Part shown: piece after piece, positions 16,929-26,149 of the stretch
How positions within the stretch are numbered: the stretch's first letter is position 1
How the letters are laid out: every line of letters starts with the position of its first letter
DNA from: Corallococcus soli
GTDB taxonomy: Bacteria; Myxococcota; Myxococcia; Myxococcales; Myxococcaceae
Assembly: GCF_014930455.1 (NCBI RefSeq)
Contig: NZ_JAAIYO010000009.1
Location: 1 to 64,000, forward strand
Direction of reading: 5' to 3'
Length of the DNA: 64,000 bases
The notes under the pieces: model-generated
What the model was told of the DNA's origin: nothing
The model's input: only the letters and a program-made list of their open reading frames with translations
Databases searched by the model: none
Program-made: the position numbers and the translations under genes

Positions 16929-18125
16929 TCAGTGCGTCGCCCCAGGATGCCCGGAGTCGGGCGGGGGCGCACGCCGCGCGTCGCTCCTGCCCTCGGGGGC
17001 GAGAGGACCCGCCAACAGTGCCTCGTCCGCGTTCCCCGGCACGGCCGGCACCCGGGCCGCCGCCGCGAGCCGCCGCTCCCGCTTCCACGACTTGCGGCGC
17101 TCCCGCTGCACCTCGGTGAGCAGCACCTGCCCCGCCGCCGCCGCCGGCACCGCGAGGATGACGCCCAGCAGCCCCGCCACGGAGCCGCCCACCAGGGCCA
17201 CCAGCGAGATGAGCAGCGGGTTCATCTTGATGGCGCGCCGCTGCACCAGCGGGCTGAGCAGGTGGGCCTCGAACTGCTGATAGATCATGAACAGCGCCAG
17301 CGCGATGAGCGCGCGCCGCGACCCCACCGACGCCAGCGTGGTGACGCTCACCAGCAGCGCGGTGATGAAGCTGCCGATGTATGGGATGAGCCCCAGCACC
17401 ATCGCCACCAGCCCCAGCGGCAGGAAGTACGGCACCCCCAGCGCCAGCGCCATCAGCGCCGTGAAGGCCCCACCCACGCTCACGATGAGCAGCGTGCCGA
17501 CGAGGTAGTTGCCCACCGCCACGCGCATCCGCCCCACCACCCGGCGCACGCGGCCGCGCTGACGGGGGCGCACCCAGCCCAGGATGCTCGCGTAGAGGTC
17601 CTGGCCGAACAGCAGCCCGAACACCGCGAGCGCCAGCACGGTGATGCCCGCGCCCATCAGCTCCACCGTGGAGGACAGCACGGTGATGAGCGGCCGGGCC
17701 AGCACGCCAGGCTCCATGTTGAACGTGTCCTGCGGGCGCGACAGCACGCCGAAGTGTTCATCCAGCCGCTGCACCCACGGAGCCTTCGTCAGCTCCGCCA
17801 GGAAGCCCGGCGCCGCGTGCACCAGGTTCTCCAGCTGCTCGACGAGGAGCGGCACCAGCGTGAGGATGAGCAGGCCGGTGACGCCCAGCAGGGTCAGCGC
17901 GATGAGCGCCACGCCGAACCCCCGGCGCACGCCCCACGACTGCATCCGCCGCACGACGGGCTCCGCCGCGAGCCCCAGCAGCAGCGCCACCGCCAGCAGC
18001 GTCAGCACGGGCCCCAGGCGCTGCATCGCCGTGCCCAGCAGCACCAGCAGCACCACCTGCGCCCCCACCGACCACACCGTCCGGGGTGGTACGTAGACGG
18101 GCAGCCCTCTGCGCGAAGCCTTCAT
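16929..18125 (-). CDS. AI-2E family (UPF0118/PerM-like) membrane transporter
   Basis: A 398-residue inner-membrane protein with about seven or eight transmembrane segments. Characteristic pieces are GLAAEPVVRRMQSWGVRRG, the long helical hairpin APGFLAEL...LDEHFGVL between membrane parts, YFLPLGLVAMVLGLIPYIGSFI and the conserved C-terminal segment YQQFEAHLLSPLVQRRAI with HLLSP and KMNPLL. Members export AI-2 or small solutes, or are Na+/H+ antiporters; the substrate here is unknown. The last 60 residues are a charged cytoplasmic tail. It heads a likely operon with rpiA. Confidence 0.9.
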   Translation of the reverse strand: MKASRRGLPVYVPPRTVWSVGAQVVLLVLLGTAMQRLGPVLTLLAVALLLGLAAEPVVRRMQSWGVRRGFGVALIALTLLGVTGLLILTLVPLLVEQLENLVHAAPGFLAELTKAPWVQRLDEHFGVLSRPQDTFNMEPGVLARPLITVLSSTVELMGAGITVLALAVFGLLFGQDLYASILGWVRPRQRGRVRRVVGRMRVAVGNYLVGTLLIVSVGGAFTALMALALGVPYFLPLGLVAMVLGLIPYIGSFITALLVSVTTLASVGSRRALIALALFMIYQQFEAHLLSPLVQRRAIKMNPLLISLVALVGGSVAGLLGVILAVPAAAAGQVLLTEVQRERRKSWKRERRLAAAARVPAVPGNADEALLAGPLAPEGRSDARRAPPPDSGHPGATH

Positions 18126-18260
18126 GCCCCCAAGGTAGGGAGTGCCCTCCAGGCGGGCGATGGCGCGCCGAAGGAGGAGACCTTCCTGTCGGGTGCAGGA
18201 CGGTGGCCGTGCGACCTGGGGCCCGGGAAGCAGGCGGGCAGCCGGGCCCGGGAGCTGGAC

Positions 18261-19385
18261 CTACCAGGAATCGCTGCCACCGCCCCCTCCGGAGGACCCT
18301 CCTCCGCCGCTCCAGTCCGACGAGGAGCTGGAGGAGTCGCTGCTGGAGTACGACGACGAGGAGCTGGAGCTCCAGTCCGTGGAGGACGACGAGGATGAGG
18401 TGGCCCAGGACGAAGAGGAGTGCCCACCGCCCCCTCCGCCACCTCCCTTCGCCAGGAGCACGACGAACCCGAGGGACATGAACATGGGGAAGGAAAGGAG
18501 GGCCACCCACCACAACACGCCCACCATGCCGGAGGGGAAAGCCGGCCACAGCACACCCACCAGGGCGCCCAGGAGCATGGCCGCCAGCGAGACACCGCCC
18601 AGGATCCCCGCTGCCGCTTCCTTCGTCCCCGCCGCTTTCTTCCGGGCAAAGGACCAGCCGCAGAGGCACAGGGCCAGCATCACCGCATACGGGAGGAGGA
18701 CCTCCACGAAGGTCAGCTGGGAGGACCACGCGACCGAAACCAGCAGGGCCGGAGGCAGCAACGCCAGGAGCGCGACCACCACGGCCGGGAGGCCCGCGTC
18801 CCGAGCGCTCATCATCCGGCATTGGACCAGCAGCCCCGCCGTCACGAAGGCCGTCACGACCAGGAAGAAGAAGAACGCACGCACGTCGGACGGCAGCCAC
18901 TCACCCAGGGGCGGGGACACCGCCCCTTCCCCGGGCAGCTGCTCGCGAACGGCCGCGATGATCCCCACCAGCGCGTCCGCGATCCGGCCCTCGCGCAAGA
19001 GCGGCCCTTGCGCGTGCAGCAACGCCTGGGATTCGCCGTCCGTCAGGGAGGGCTCCAGCCCGTAGCCCACCTCCAGACGCGAGCGCCGGTCGCCCTTCGC
19101 GATGACGAGCAGCAGTCCGTTGTCCCGCCCCGCCTCGCCTCCCTTCCAGGCGCGGAAGACCTCTTCCGCGTAGTCCTCGATGGGCCGACCGTTCGTGGTG
19201 TCCACGAGCACCACCGCCATCTGCACCTGACGCTCGGTGCGCAGCTTCACCAGCGCCCGTGCCACGGTCTCCATCTCCTGCGCGCCCAGGCTTCCCGTTT
19301 CGTCCGTCACCGGCCGCGTGATGGAGGGCACCGTTCCCAGGAGCAACGTCGGAAGCAGCAATGACAGCAGGACGGCCTTCACCAT
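18261..19385 (-). CDS. TPM-domain (YgcG-type) membrane protein with Ser/Gly tail
   Basis: A 374-residue protein with a signal (MVKAVLLSLLLPTLLLG) and a TPM domain (VTDETGSLGAQEMETVARAL, QMAVVLVDTTNGRPIEDYAEEVFR, NGLLLVIAKGDRRSRLEVGYGLE). Six or so transmembrane helices follow, then a low-complexity Ser/Gly/Trp/Asp tail of about 60 residues ending GGSDSW. TPM proteins hold a periplasmic domain that may act as a phosphatase or a repair-complex scaffold. The tail resembles the glycine-rich end of YgcG-like proteins but is exceptionally serine-rich. Confidence 0.85.
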   Translation of the reverse strand: MVKAVLLSLLLPTLLLGTVPSITRPVTDETGSLGAQEMETVARALVKLRTERQVQMAVVLVDTTNGRPIEDYAEEVFRAWKGGEAGRDNGLLLVIAKGDRRSRLEVGYGLEPSLTDGESQALLHAQGPLLREGRIADALVGIIAAVREQLPGEGAVSPPLGEWLPSDVRAFFFFLVVTAFVTAGLLVQCRMMSARDAGLPAVVVALLALLPPALLVSVAWSSQLTFVEVLLPYAVMLALCLCGWSFARKKAAGTKEAAAGILGGVSLAAMLLGALVGVLWPAFPSGMVGVLWWVALLSFPMFMSLGFVVLLAKGGGGGGGGHSSSSWATSSSSSSTDWSSSSSSSYSSSDSSSSSSDWSGGGGSSGGGGGSDSW

Positions 19386-19579
19386 GTGGAGACCTCCGAG
19401 GACAGGGGAAGGACGGGAGGCAGGCCGGTCAGCCGCACGACCCAGCCCGAGGCACTCGCTTCGCTCCGAACCACGACCCGCCCATGCCGGGACGATATGC
19501 CATCCCCCTGCACACGGGGTACGGGAGGCAAACCGCGCATGGCATCCCTCCAGCGCCCGGGGCAGACTGCCGCGCCCAT

Positions 19580-19954
19580 ATGGACGACAAGCCCCACACG
19601 ACGCGGTTGTTCGTGAAGCTGCTGGTGACGGACGCCCCGGCCTCCGTGCGCTTCTATGAAGGTCTCGGCTTCGAACGCATCGCGTCGGTGCCCCCCATCA
19701 TCCGCCTCCAGTGGGGCGGCGAGTCGGACGTCTACCTCGTCAGTCCGCCCGCGGGCCTGAAGCTGGAGGGAAAGAAGGGCACGGGCGTGCTCGTGGGCTT
19801 CCGGGCGGGCGAGGCGGGCGTGGACGCCTTGGCCGCGAAGGCGACCGCGCTGGGCGCCCCCGTGGAAGGGCCGCACGTGCAGCCCTGGTACACGCGGGAG
19901 ATCATCGTCACGGACCCGGACGGCTACCGGCTCAACTTCATCGAGCCGGCCTGA
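19580..19954 (+). CDS. Glyoxalase/bleomycin-resistance fold protein
   Basis: A 124-residue vicinal-oxygen-chelate protein: LFVKLLVTDAPASVRFYEGLGFE opens the first beta-alpha-beta-beta-beta unit, and the C-terminal motif TDPDGYRLNFIEP with Glu is the standard metal-site end. There is no signal peptide. It could be a lyase, dioxygenase-like enzyme or a binding protein; the substrate cannot be named. It is transcribed away from the TPM gene across a 194-bp spacer. Confidence 0.88.
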   Translation: MDDKPHTTRLFVKLLVTDAPASVRFYEGLGFERIASVPPIIRLQWGGESDVYLVSPPAGLKLEGKKGTGVLVGFRAGEAGVDALAAKATALGAPVEGPHVQPWYTREIIVTDPDGYRLNFIEPA

Positions 19955-20017
19955 GCCGCGGGTGCCGCCCCACCCCTTGATTGCCCCAGCGGCTTGCGCC
20001 AGCCTGTCGCGGCCTCC

Positions 20018-21340
20018 GTGAGCACTCCCCGCTACTTCGTTCCCCACGCCGCGAGCCCCGCCGAGCCCGTGCCGTGCGATGCCGCCGAGGTCGTCCACGT
20101 CATGGACGCGTTCCGCCTGGAGCCCGCGTATCTGGGCGAGGCGGAGTGGTTCGTCTGCACCGACGTCGTGGGCCAGCTCCAGCTCATCCCCGGCAGCGAC
20201 CGCGCGCGGCTGCCCGCGTCCGTGCAGGCGCAGCTCGCGCACCACGAGGTCGCCGCGGGGCGCCCCCCGCGCCGGCTGGCCGCGACGGAGCTGTTCTTCT
20301 TCTCCACCGAGCTGGTGGAGCACCCGGCGGACGCGGAGGGCTTCAACGACCCCGTCTACCTCTACGGCACGCTCACGGGCCCCTGGCCCGGCGACGCGGT
20401 GACGCGCGTGCCCGGACAGCTCACCGTGAGCCGGGGCGACGTGCTCGCGGGCTTCGTGCACGGCGCCCAGGATGCCTTCCGCTACGTGAAGGACGCGGAG
20501 CGCCGCGAAACGCCCAGCGCCTGGCATGCGCTCCTGCCCGGTGACCGCGCGGAGCAGCTGGCCCAGGGCAAGGGCCTCGTCCTCGCCTACCCCGCGGTGC
20601 CCGCCGAACTCCAGACGCACAACGTCGCCAATGGCGCCCAGGTCGCGAGCGTGCTGCACGCCGTGCTGGCCCAGTTGCAGGAGGACGCACGCGCGAACAA
20701 GGGCCCCCAGGCCATCGCCGCGCTGGACCTGCCCGTCGCCAGCCGCGCGCAGGCCGTCGCGGAGCTGGAGGTGAAGGGCTTCGAGGTGAAGGGCGACATC
20801 GCCATCCCGCGCCCCACGAAGGGCGGGCTGGTGGGAAAGCTCGCCGGCTGGTTCCAGGCCGAGGAGGTGCGCGTCCCCCGCGAAGCGCCGTTGGCCGAGT
20901 TCCTGGAGCTGTCGCGCAGCGTCCTCGGGCTGCTGCCCGGCTGGCCCACGGAGACGGAGCGCGCGCTGCGCGCCCATGTGCACGCGGGCACGCTGTCCCC
21001 AGGCGCCGCGACGCCCCGCCTGCCGCCGCGCGTGCCCTTCCAGCCCGCGTCCATCCCGCCGCGCCTGCCCACCCCGCCCACGCGCTCCAGTGACTGGATG
21101 AACGACTTCCTGGATGCCCACGCGCGCAAGGGCGCCGCGAAGCCCCGCCTCACGCCCATGCGGCCGGCGCCCGCGCCGCGCCCCGCGCCCGCGAAGCCGC
21201 CGTCGTCCCCCGCCGCGTGGCAGGCGGACTTCGCCGCGAGTCCGCCCGCACGTCCGGCGAACAAGCAGCCTCCGAAGCAACCGAAGTCGCCCGCTCCGCC
21301 CGGCAAGAAGCCGGACTGGATGAACGACTTCGAGGACTGA
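20018..21340 (+). CDS. Unknown protein with repeated WxxDF motifs in a proline-rich tail
   Basis: About 440 residues from the GTG at 20018 (a TTG at 19994 would add 8). The family was not recognised. Residues 1-300 form a mixed alpha/beta region with no signal or membrane helix (EAEWFVCTDVVGQLQLIPG, LFFFSTELVEHP). From about 330 the chain is Pro/Ala-rich and probably disordered, and it carries three W-x-x-D-F motifs: WMNDF at 360-364, WQADF at 401-405 and WMNDF at 434-438, the last at the extreme C-terminus. The tail looks like a set of docking peptides. It lies 64 bp before two VWA genes and a metal ATPase on the same strand, so it probably works with them. Confidence 0.7.
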   Translation: MSTPRYFVPHAASPAEPVPCDAAEVVHVMDAFRLEPAYLGEAEWFVCTDVVGQLQLIPGSDRARLPASVQAQLAHHEVAAGRPPRRLAATELFFFSTELVEHPADAEGFNDPVYLYGTLTGPWPGDAVTRVPGQLTVSRGDVLAGFVHGAQDAFRYVKDAERRETPSAWHALLPGDRAEQLAQGKGLVLAYPAVPAELQTHNVANGAQVASVLHAVLAQLQEDARANKGPQAIAALDLPVASRAQAVAELEVKGFEVKGDIAIPRPTKGGLVGKLAGWFQAEEVRVPREAPLAEFLELSRSVLGLLPGWPTETERALRAHVHAGTLSPGAATPRLPPRVPFQPASIPPRLPTPPTRSSDWMNDFLDAHARKGAAKPRLTPMRPAPAPRPAPAKPPSSPAAWQADFAASPPARPANKQPPKQPKSPAPPGKKPDWMNDFED

Positions 21341-21404
21341 CCCCCGCCCGTTGCGACGCTCGCACTCGGAGCGCTAGCGTTTTCACCCTCCAGAAAGGCA
21401 GACC

Positions 21405-22343
21405 ATGGGACACGAGAAGCCGATCGAGCCGTTTTCGGACCTCCACCGCGAAGGAGACCGCGTGCGCGCGGTGCTGCTGCACGACCCCACGGTGGAAGGC
21501 CTGGACATGGCCATCTACATGGACGCGTCCGGCAGCATGAAGGAGGAGTACAAGTACGAGACGAAGCCGCGCACCTTCCTGGAGTGGATCCGCGGCGCGC
21601 CCCTGAAGGAGCCCGCCAACCAGGTGGAGCCCCAGGTGCGGTGGATGCTGGAGTACCTGGCCACCAAGGACCGCAACGGCCTGCTCCGCGTGGCCTACTG
21701 GGCCAGCGGCACCAACGGCCGTCAGGTGGAGGTCGTCGGTGAGCTCAAGGGCACCGACGTCAACCAGTACAAGTTCCCCGGCGCCAAGCAGCTGGGCGGC
21801 TACACGTACCTGGAGCCCGCGCTGCGCGACTACGTGAAGTACCTGGAGGAGCAGGTGAAGGTGGGGGCGAAGCGCGGCTGCGCCATCGTCGTCACCGACG
21901 GCCGCCTCCACGACGCGGAGGCGGTGGAGAAGTTCTCCGCGGAGGTGGCGAAGAAGATCGCCACCGGCAGGCTGCCGCGCATCAACTTCGTGCTCGTGGG
22001 CGTGGGCGACGACATCGACGAGGAGCAGTTGGAGCACATCGCCCACCAGGAGCACGCGGGCGTGGGCCACCTGTGGTGCCACCGCATCGCGAAGGAGATC
22101 ACCCAGGTCGCGGAGCTGGTCGCGGTGCTGGTGGACGAGACCATGACGGTCGCCGCCGGCGGCACCATCTACGACGACAAGGGCCAGGTGCTGAAGACGT
22201 ACGAAGGCCGCCTGCCCGCGGTGCTGGAGTTCGACGTGCCCGAGGGCGCCAAGAGCTTCACGCTGGAGGTCCACGGCAAGCGCTACACCCAGCCGCTGCC
22301 CGACGAAGAGCACCACGAGGACGAAGACGAGGACCACCACTGA
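21405..22343 (+). CDS. VWA-domain protein, first tandem copy
   Basis: A 312-residue cytoplasmic protein (no signal) with a von Willebrand A domain. The MIDAS is intact: DASGS in AIYMDASGSMKEE, Thr in GGYTYLEPALRDY and Asp in IVVTDGRLHD. After the VWA (to about residue 250) a small beta domain follows (TVAAGGTIYDDKGQVLKTYEG) and an acidic/His tail ends DEEHHEDEDEDHH. The closest relative is the next gene, over almost its full length. VWA proteins bind protein partners through the metal site. The stop overlaps the next start (TGATG), so the two copies are translationally coupled. A TerY-like stress role is possible; that is inference. Confidence 0.88.
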   Translation: MGHEKPIEPFSDLHREGDRVRAVLLHDPTVEGLDMAIYMDASGSMKEEYKYETKPRTFLEWIRGAPLKEPANQVEPQVRWMLEYLATKDRNGLLRVAYWASGTNGRQVEVVGELKGTDVNQYKFPGAKQLGGYTYLEPALRDYVKYLEEQVKVGAKRGCAIVVTDGRLHDAEAVEKFSAEVAKKIATGRLPRINFVLVGVGDDIDEEQLEHIAHQEHAGVGHLWCHRIAKEITQVAELVAVLVDETMTVAAGGTIYDDKGQVLKTYEGRLPAVLEFDVPEGAKSFTLEVHGKRYTQPLPDEEHHEDEDEDHH

Positions 22344-23323
22344 TGGCCGGCCACGAAGTCATCAACCGCCCCTTCTCCGACGTCCACCGGATGGGCAACA
22401 AGGTCGTCGCCACGCTGCTGCACGACCCGACGGTGGAGGGCCTGGACGTGGCCCTCTACATGGACGGCTCCGCCAGCATGGAGAACGCGTACGGCCCCCG
22501 CGGCATCCTCGCGAAGCTGGCCCCGGTGAAGAACCAGGTCGAGCCGCAGATGCAGTGGATGCTGGAGTACCTGGCCAACAAGGACCGGGACGGCAAGGTG
22601 CGCGTGACGTACTGGGCCGCGGGCGACGGCACCCAGTTGGAGATGGTGGGCGACCTCACCGGCCCCCAGGCCAAGGGCTACCGCTTCCCCGGCCCGCGCT
22701 CCTACGGCAAGGCCACGGTGATGCTGCCGGTGCTGCGCGACTTCGTGGCGCACATCAAGCAGAGCGTGTCCGAAGGCGCCAAGCGCGGCCTCGCGGTCAT
22801 CATCACGGACTCGCAGATCAACGACGCGCATGACGTGACGGCCTACGCCACCCAGGTGGCCAAGGAGATCGCCTCCGGCCGCCTGCCCCGCATCAACTTC
22901 GTGTTCATGGGCGTGGGCGACAAGGTGGACGAGGAGCAGATGGAGGAGATCTCCCACACCACCTATCCGGGCGTGGGCCACCTCTGGTGCCACCGCATCG
23001 CGGACCGCATGGAGGAGATGGCGGAGCTGGTCGCCGTGCTGGTGGACGAGACCATGACCGTCGCCGCCGGAGGCACCGTCTACGACGCGCGGGGTCAGGT
23101 GCTGAAGACGTACGAGGGCCGCCTGCCCGCGGTGCTGGAGTTCGACGTGCCTCCGGACTGCAAGAGCTTCACGCTGGAGGTCGCGGGGCAGCGCTTCGAC
23201 CAGCCCATCCCCGAGGACCACGGGGACGAAGAGCACCACGACGAGGACGAGGCCCCCAAGGTGGCTCCGGCGGCACCGCCGGCCGCCGCCCCCCCGCATT
23301 CACGCCGCGGTCACCGCCACTAA
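22343..23323 (+). CDS. VWA-domain protein, second tandem copy
   Basis: A 326-residue paralogue of the preceding protein, with the same opening (NRPFSDVHRMGNKVVATLLHDPTVEGLD), MIDAS DGSAS and Asp in IITDSQIND, and the same C-terminal beta domain. Shared blocks such as SGRLPRINFVFMGVGD are nearly identical, so it arose by tandem duplication. The tail is longer and Ala/Pro/His-rich (DEEHHDEDEAPK then PPHSRRGHRH). The start is coupled to the previous stop. It is followed after 19 bp by the metal ATPase gene, so the three should be one transcript. Confidence 0.88.
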   Translation: MAGHEVINRPFSDVHRMGNKVVATLLHDPTVEGLDVALYMDGSASMENAYGPRGILAKLAPVKNQVEPQMQWMLEYLANKDRDGKVRVTYWAAGDGTQLEMVGDLTGPQAKGYRFPGPRSYGKATVMLPVLRDFVAHIKQSVSEGAKRGLAVIITDSQINDAHDVTAYATQVAKEIASGRLPRINFVFMGVGDKVDEEQMEEISHTTYPGVGHLWCHRIADRMEEMAELVAVLVDETMTVAAGGTVYDARGQVLKTYEGRLPAVLEFDVPPDCKSFTLEVAGQRFDQPIPEDHGDEEHHDEDEAPKVAPAAPPAAAPPHSRRGHRH

Positions 23324-23342
23324 GGGCGTCAGGAACACAGCC

Positions 23343-26048
23343 ATGTCGGAGCAGAAGAAGAGCGGGTCGCGGTTCGGTTCGTTGAACATCAAGGGCCTCA
23401 AGGTGGCGCAGGGCGGCAACGCCGTGCAGCGCCACGTCCACGGCCCGGGGTGCGACCACGACCACGGCTCCGGCCATGACCACCCCGGTCATGACCACGG
23501 GCACGCGCATGCGCACGGCGAGGCCCACGAGCATGGCCCCTCCTGCTCCCATGGCCACGGGCATGATCACCACGGGCATGACCACCACGGCCATGCCCAC
23601 TCCCAGCGCGTCATCCGTCCGCCGGCGCACCGTCCAGCGGAAGGGGGCGGCACGGCGCTCCAGCTCGACCTGGAGGGCACGCTGCCGGGGGAGACGGACG
23701 AGCAGGGCCGCTTCGCCCGGCTGGAAGCGGCGCTGGAGTCCCAGCGGGGCATCACTGACGTGCACCTGCGCCGCGACGCGGGCCACGCGGAGGTGTGCAT
23801 CCACTACCAGCCGTCGCTGGTGAGCGCCTCGCAGCTCGTCACGCTGGCGCGGAAGATGGGCGGGCAGGTGGCGGCGCGCTACCTGCACCACACCTGGTTC
23901 GTGCGCGGGATGGACTCCGCGGACGCGGCCCAGCGCATCGAACACGCGGTTTCCAGGATACAGGGCGTGCTCACCGCCAGCGTCGCGTACGCGAGCGAGC
24001 GCGTGGTCATCGAGTACGACAAGGAGGCGTTGAAGCTGTCGGACGTGGAGGCCCGGGTGAAGGCGCTCGGGTATGGGCTGGAGGTGCCCATGGCGGGCCA
24101 CGCCTGTTCGCACCACGCGCACGGCGGTGGGCTGGCGCCGCTGCTGGAGCTGCCGCTGGTGGTCGCCTCCGGCGTGCTGCTGGCGGCGGGCTTCGTGGTG
24201 GAGCACTTCGCGCTGGCCCCGCCCCTGGTGGCCACGGCGCTCTGGGCGCTGTCGATGGCGAGCGGTGGCTTCTTCGCCATCAAGGGCTCGGTGCAGTCCA
24301 TCGCGCAGCTGCGCATCGACATCGAGACGATGATGGTCGTGGCCGCGCTGGGCGCGGCGGTGCTCGGCGCGTGGTTCGAGGGCGCGTTCCTGCTCTTCCT
24401 CTTCAGCGCGGGCCATGCGCTGGAGCACCGGGCTATGGAGAAGGCGCGCAGGTCCATTGAAGCGCTGGGCCAGCTGCGCCCGGAGGTGGCGCGCGTGCGC
24501 CGGGGTTCGGACGTGGTGGAGGTGCCGGTGGCGGACGTGTCGCGCGGCGAGCGCATCATCGTGCGCCCGGGCGACCGCGTCCCGCTGGACGGCATCATCC
24601 GCGAGGGCAGGAGCTCCCTGGACCAGGCGGCCATCACCGGCGAGTCCATGCCGGTGGCGCGCAAGCCGGGGGACGAGGTGTTCTCCGGCACCATCAACTG
24701 CGAGGCGGCGCTGGAGGTGGAGGTGACGCGCCTGTCGTCGGAGTCGGTGCTGGCGCGCGTGGTGGACATGGTGGCGCAGGCGGAGGCGCAGAAGGGCCGC
24801 CGGCAGCGCTTCGCCCAGCGCCTGGAGCGCACCGTGGCGCCGCTGGTGATGGCGGCGGCGGTGGTGTTCCCGGTGGTGCTGGTGCTGACGGGCACGGAGC
24901 TGAAGGAAGCGGTGCTGCGCGCGGTGGGGCTGCTCGTGGCCGCGTCCCCGTGCGCGCTCGCCATCTCCACGCCGTCCGCGGTGCTGTCGGCGGTGGCGTC
25001 CGCTGCGCGCGGCGGCGTGCTCATCAAGGGCGGCATCTACCTGGAGCTGTTGAGCGGCATCAGCGCCATCGCCTTCGACAAGACGGGCACGCTCACCGTG
25101 GGCAAGCCCCGGCTGCTCACCACCTGGCCCGCGCCGGGCGTGACGCGCGAGGAATTGCTCGGCACCGCCGCGAGCGTGGAGGCGCTGTCCGCGCACCCGC
25201 TGGCCAAGGCGGTGGTGGACGGCGCGGCCGAGGCGCGCGTCAGCGTGCCGGTGGGCCGCGACCTGGAGGCCATCCACGGCCAGGGCATCCGCGCCAGGGT
25301 GGGCGACGACGCGGTGGACGTGGGCAGCCTGGCGCTCTTCGCGGGCCAGCCGGTCCCCCCGGACGTCGCCGCGGAGGTGGCGCGGCTGGAGGAGGCGGGC
25401 CAGACGACGATGGTGGTGCGCCGCGCGGGCCGCTACCTGGGCGTGCTGGGCGTGGCGGACACGCTGCGCGGCGGCGCCCGGCAGGTGGTGCAGGCGCTCA
25501 AGGCCGGCGGCATCCAGCGCACCGTGATGCTGTCCGGCGACAACGCGCGCGTGGCGCAGTCCATCGCGGACCAGGTGGGCCTGGACGAAGCGCAGGCGCC
25601 GCTGATGCCCGCGGACAAGGTCACGGCGGTGAAGGAGCTGGGCCGCACGCACGCGGTGGCCATGGTGGGCGACGGCGTCAACGACGCGCCCGCGCTGGCG
25701 GCGGCGGCGGTGGGCGTGGCCATGGGCGGCGCCGGCTCCGACGCGGCGCTGGAGACCGCGGACGTGGTGCTGATGAGCGACGACCTGGCCAAGCTGCCCT
25801 TCGCGCTGGAGCTGTCGCGCAAGGCCACCGCCGTGATGAAGCAGAACCTGGTCATCGCGCTGGGCGTGAGCGCGGTGCTCGTCGTCGCCGCCGTGCTGGG
25901 CCTGACGAAGATCAGCCAGGCCGTGGTGCTGCACGAGGGCAGCACGCTGCTCGTCGTCTTCAACGGCCTGCGGCTGCTGGCGTTCCGGCCGAAGACGCAG
26001 TCCGCGCCGCCGCAGCCCGCCACCGGGCCGCAGCCCGCCACCGGGTAG
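23343..26048 (+). CDS. P1B-4-type heavy-metal ATPase with histidine-rich N-terminus
   Basis: A 901-residue inner-membrane metal exporter. Residues 31-86 are extremely His-rich (about 23 His in Gly/Asp/His runs), a likely Zn/Co/Ni sensor. Two HMA-like folds follow (about 105-175 and 185-245) without CxxC. The pump has TGES at 432-435, the intramembrane SPC motif at 535-537, the DKTGT phosphorylation site (Asp579), SAHPLAKAV and MVGDGVNDAP. The last membrane helix carries HEGSTLLVVFNGLRLL. SPC plus HEG[GS]T marks the P1B-4 subgroup (CoaT/CzcP/CtpD-like; Co, Zn, Ni or Fe). It is the third gene of the VWA operon. Confidence 0.93.
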   Translation: MSEQKKSGSRFGSLNIKGLKVAQGGNAVQRHVHGPGCDHDHGSGHDHPGHDHGHAHAHGEAHEHGPSCSHGHGHDHHGHDHHGHAHSQRVIRPPAHRPAEGGGTALQLDLEGTLPGETDEQGRFARLEAALESQRGITDVHLRRDAGHAEVCIHYQPSLVSASQLVTLARKMGGQVAARYLHHTWFVRGMDSADAAQRIEHAVSRIQGVLTASVAYASERVVIEYDKEALKLSDVEARVKALGYGLEVPMAGHACSHHAHGGGLAPLLELPLVVASGVLLAAGFVVEHFALAPPLVATALWALSMASGGFFAIKGSVQSIAQLRIDIETMMVVAALGAAVLGAWFEGAFLLFLFSAGHALEHRAMEKARRSIEALGQLRPEVARVRRGSDVVEVPVADVSRGERIIVRPGDRVPLDGIIREGRSSLDQAAITGESMPVARKPGDEVFSGTINCEAALEVEVTRLSSESVLARVVDMVAQAEAQKGRRQRFAQRLERTVAPLVMAAAVVFPVVLVLTGTELKEAVLRAVGLLVAASPCALAISTPSAVLSAVASAARGGVLIKGGIYLELLSGISAIAFDKTGTLTVGKPRLLTTWPAPGVTREELLGTAASVEALSAHPLAKAVVDGAAEARVSVPVGRDLEAIHGQGIRARVGDDAVDVGSLALFAGQPVPPDVAAEVARLEEAGQTTMVVRRAGRYLGVLGVADTLRGGARQVVQALKAGGIQRTVMLSGDNARVAQSIADQVGLDEAQAPLMPADKVTAVKELGRTHAVAMVGDGVNDAPALAAAAVGVAMGGAGSDAALETADVVLMSDDLAKLPFALELSRKATAVMKQNLVIALGVSAVLVVAAVLGLTKISQAVVLHEGSTLLVVFNGLRLLAFRPKTQSAPPQPATGPQPATG

Positions 26049-26149
26049 CACGCGTCCGCGACGGAGGGTGCGAATCTCGGGATTGGATGCCGCCGCCATG
26101 CGTTGGCGGCGCGCTGATTCCACCCCGTGTTCTTCGCCGGAGCGACACC

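Noticed and set aside
23343-26048. Copper-type CPx ATPase
   Set aside because: The membrane motif is SPC, not CPC, and HEGST marks the P1B-4 group.
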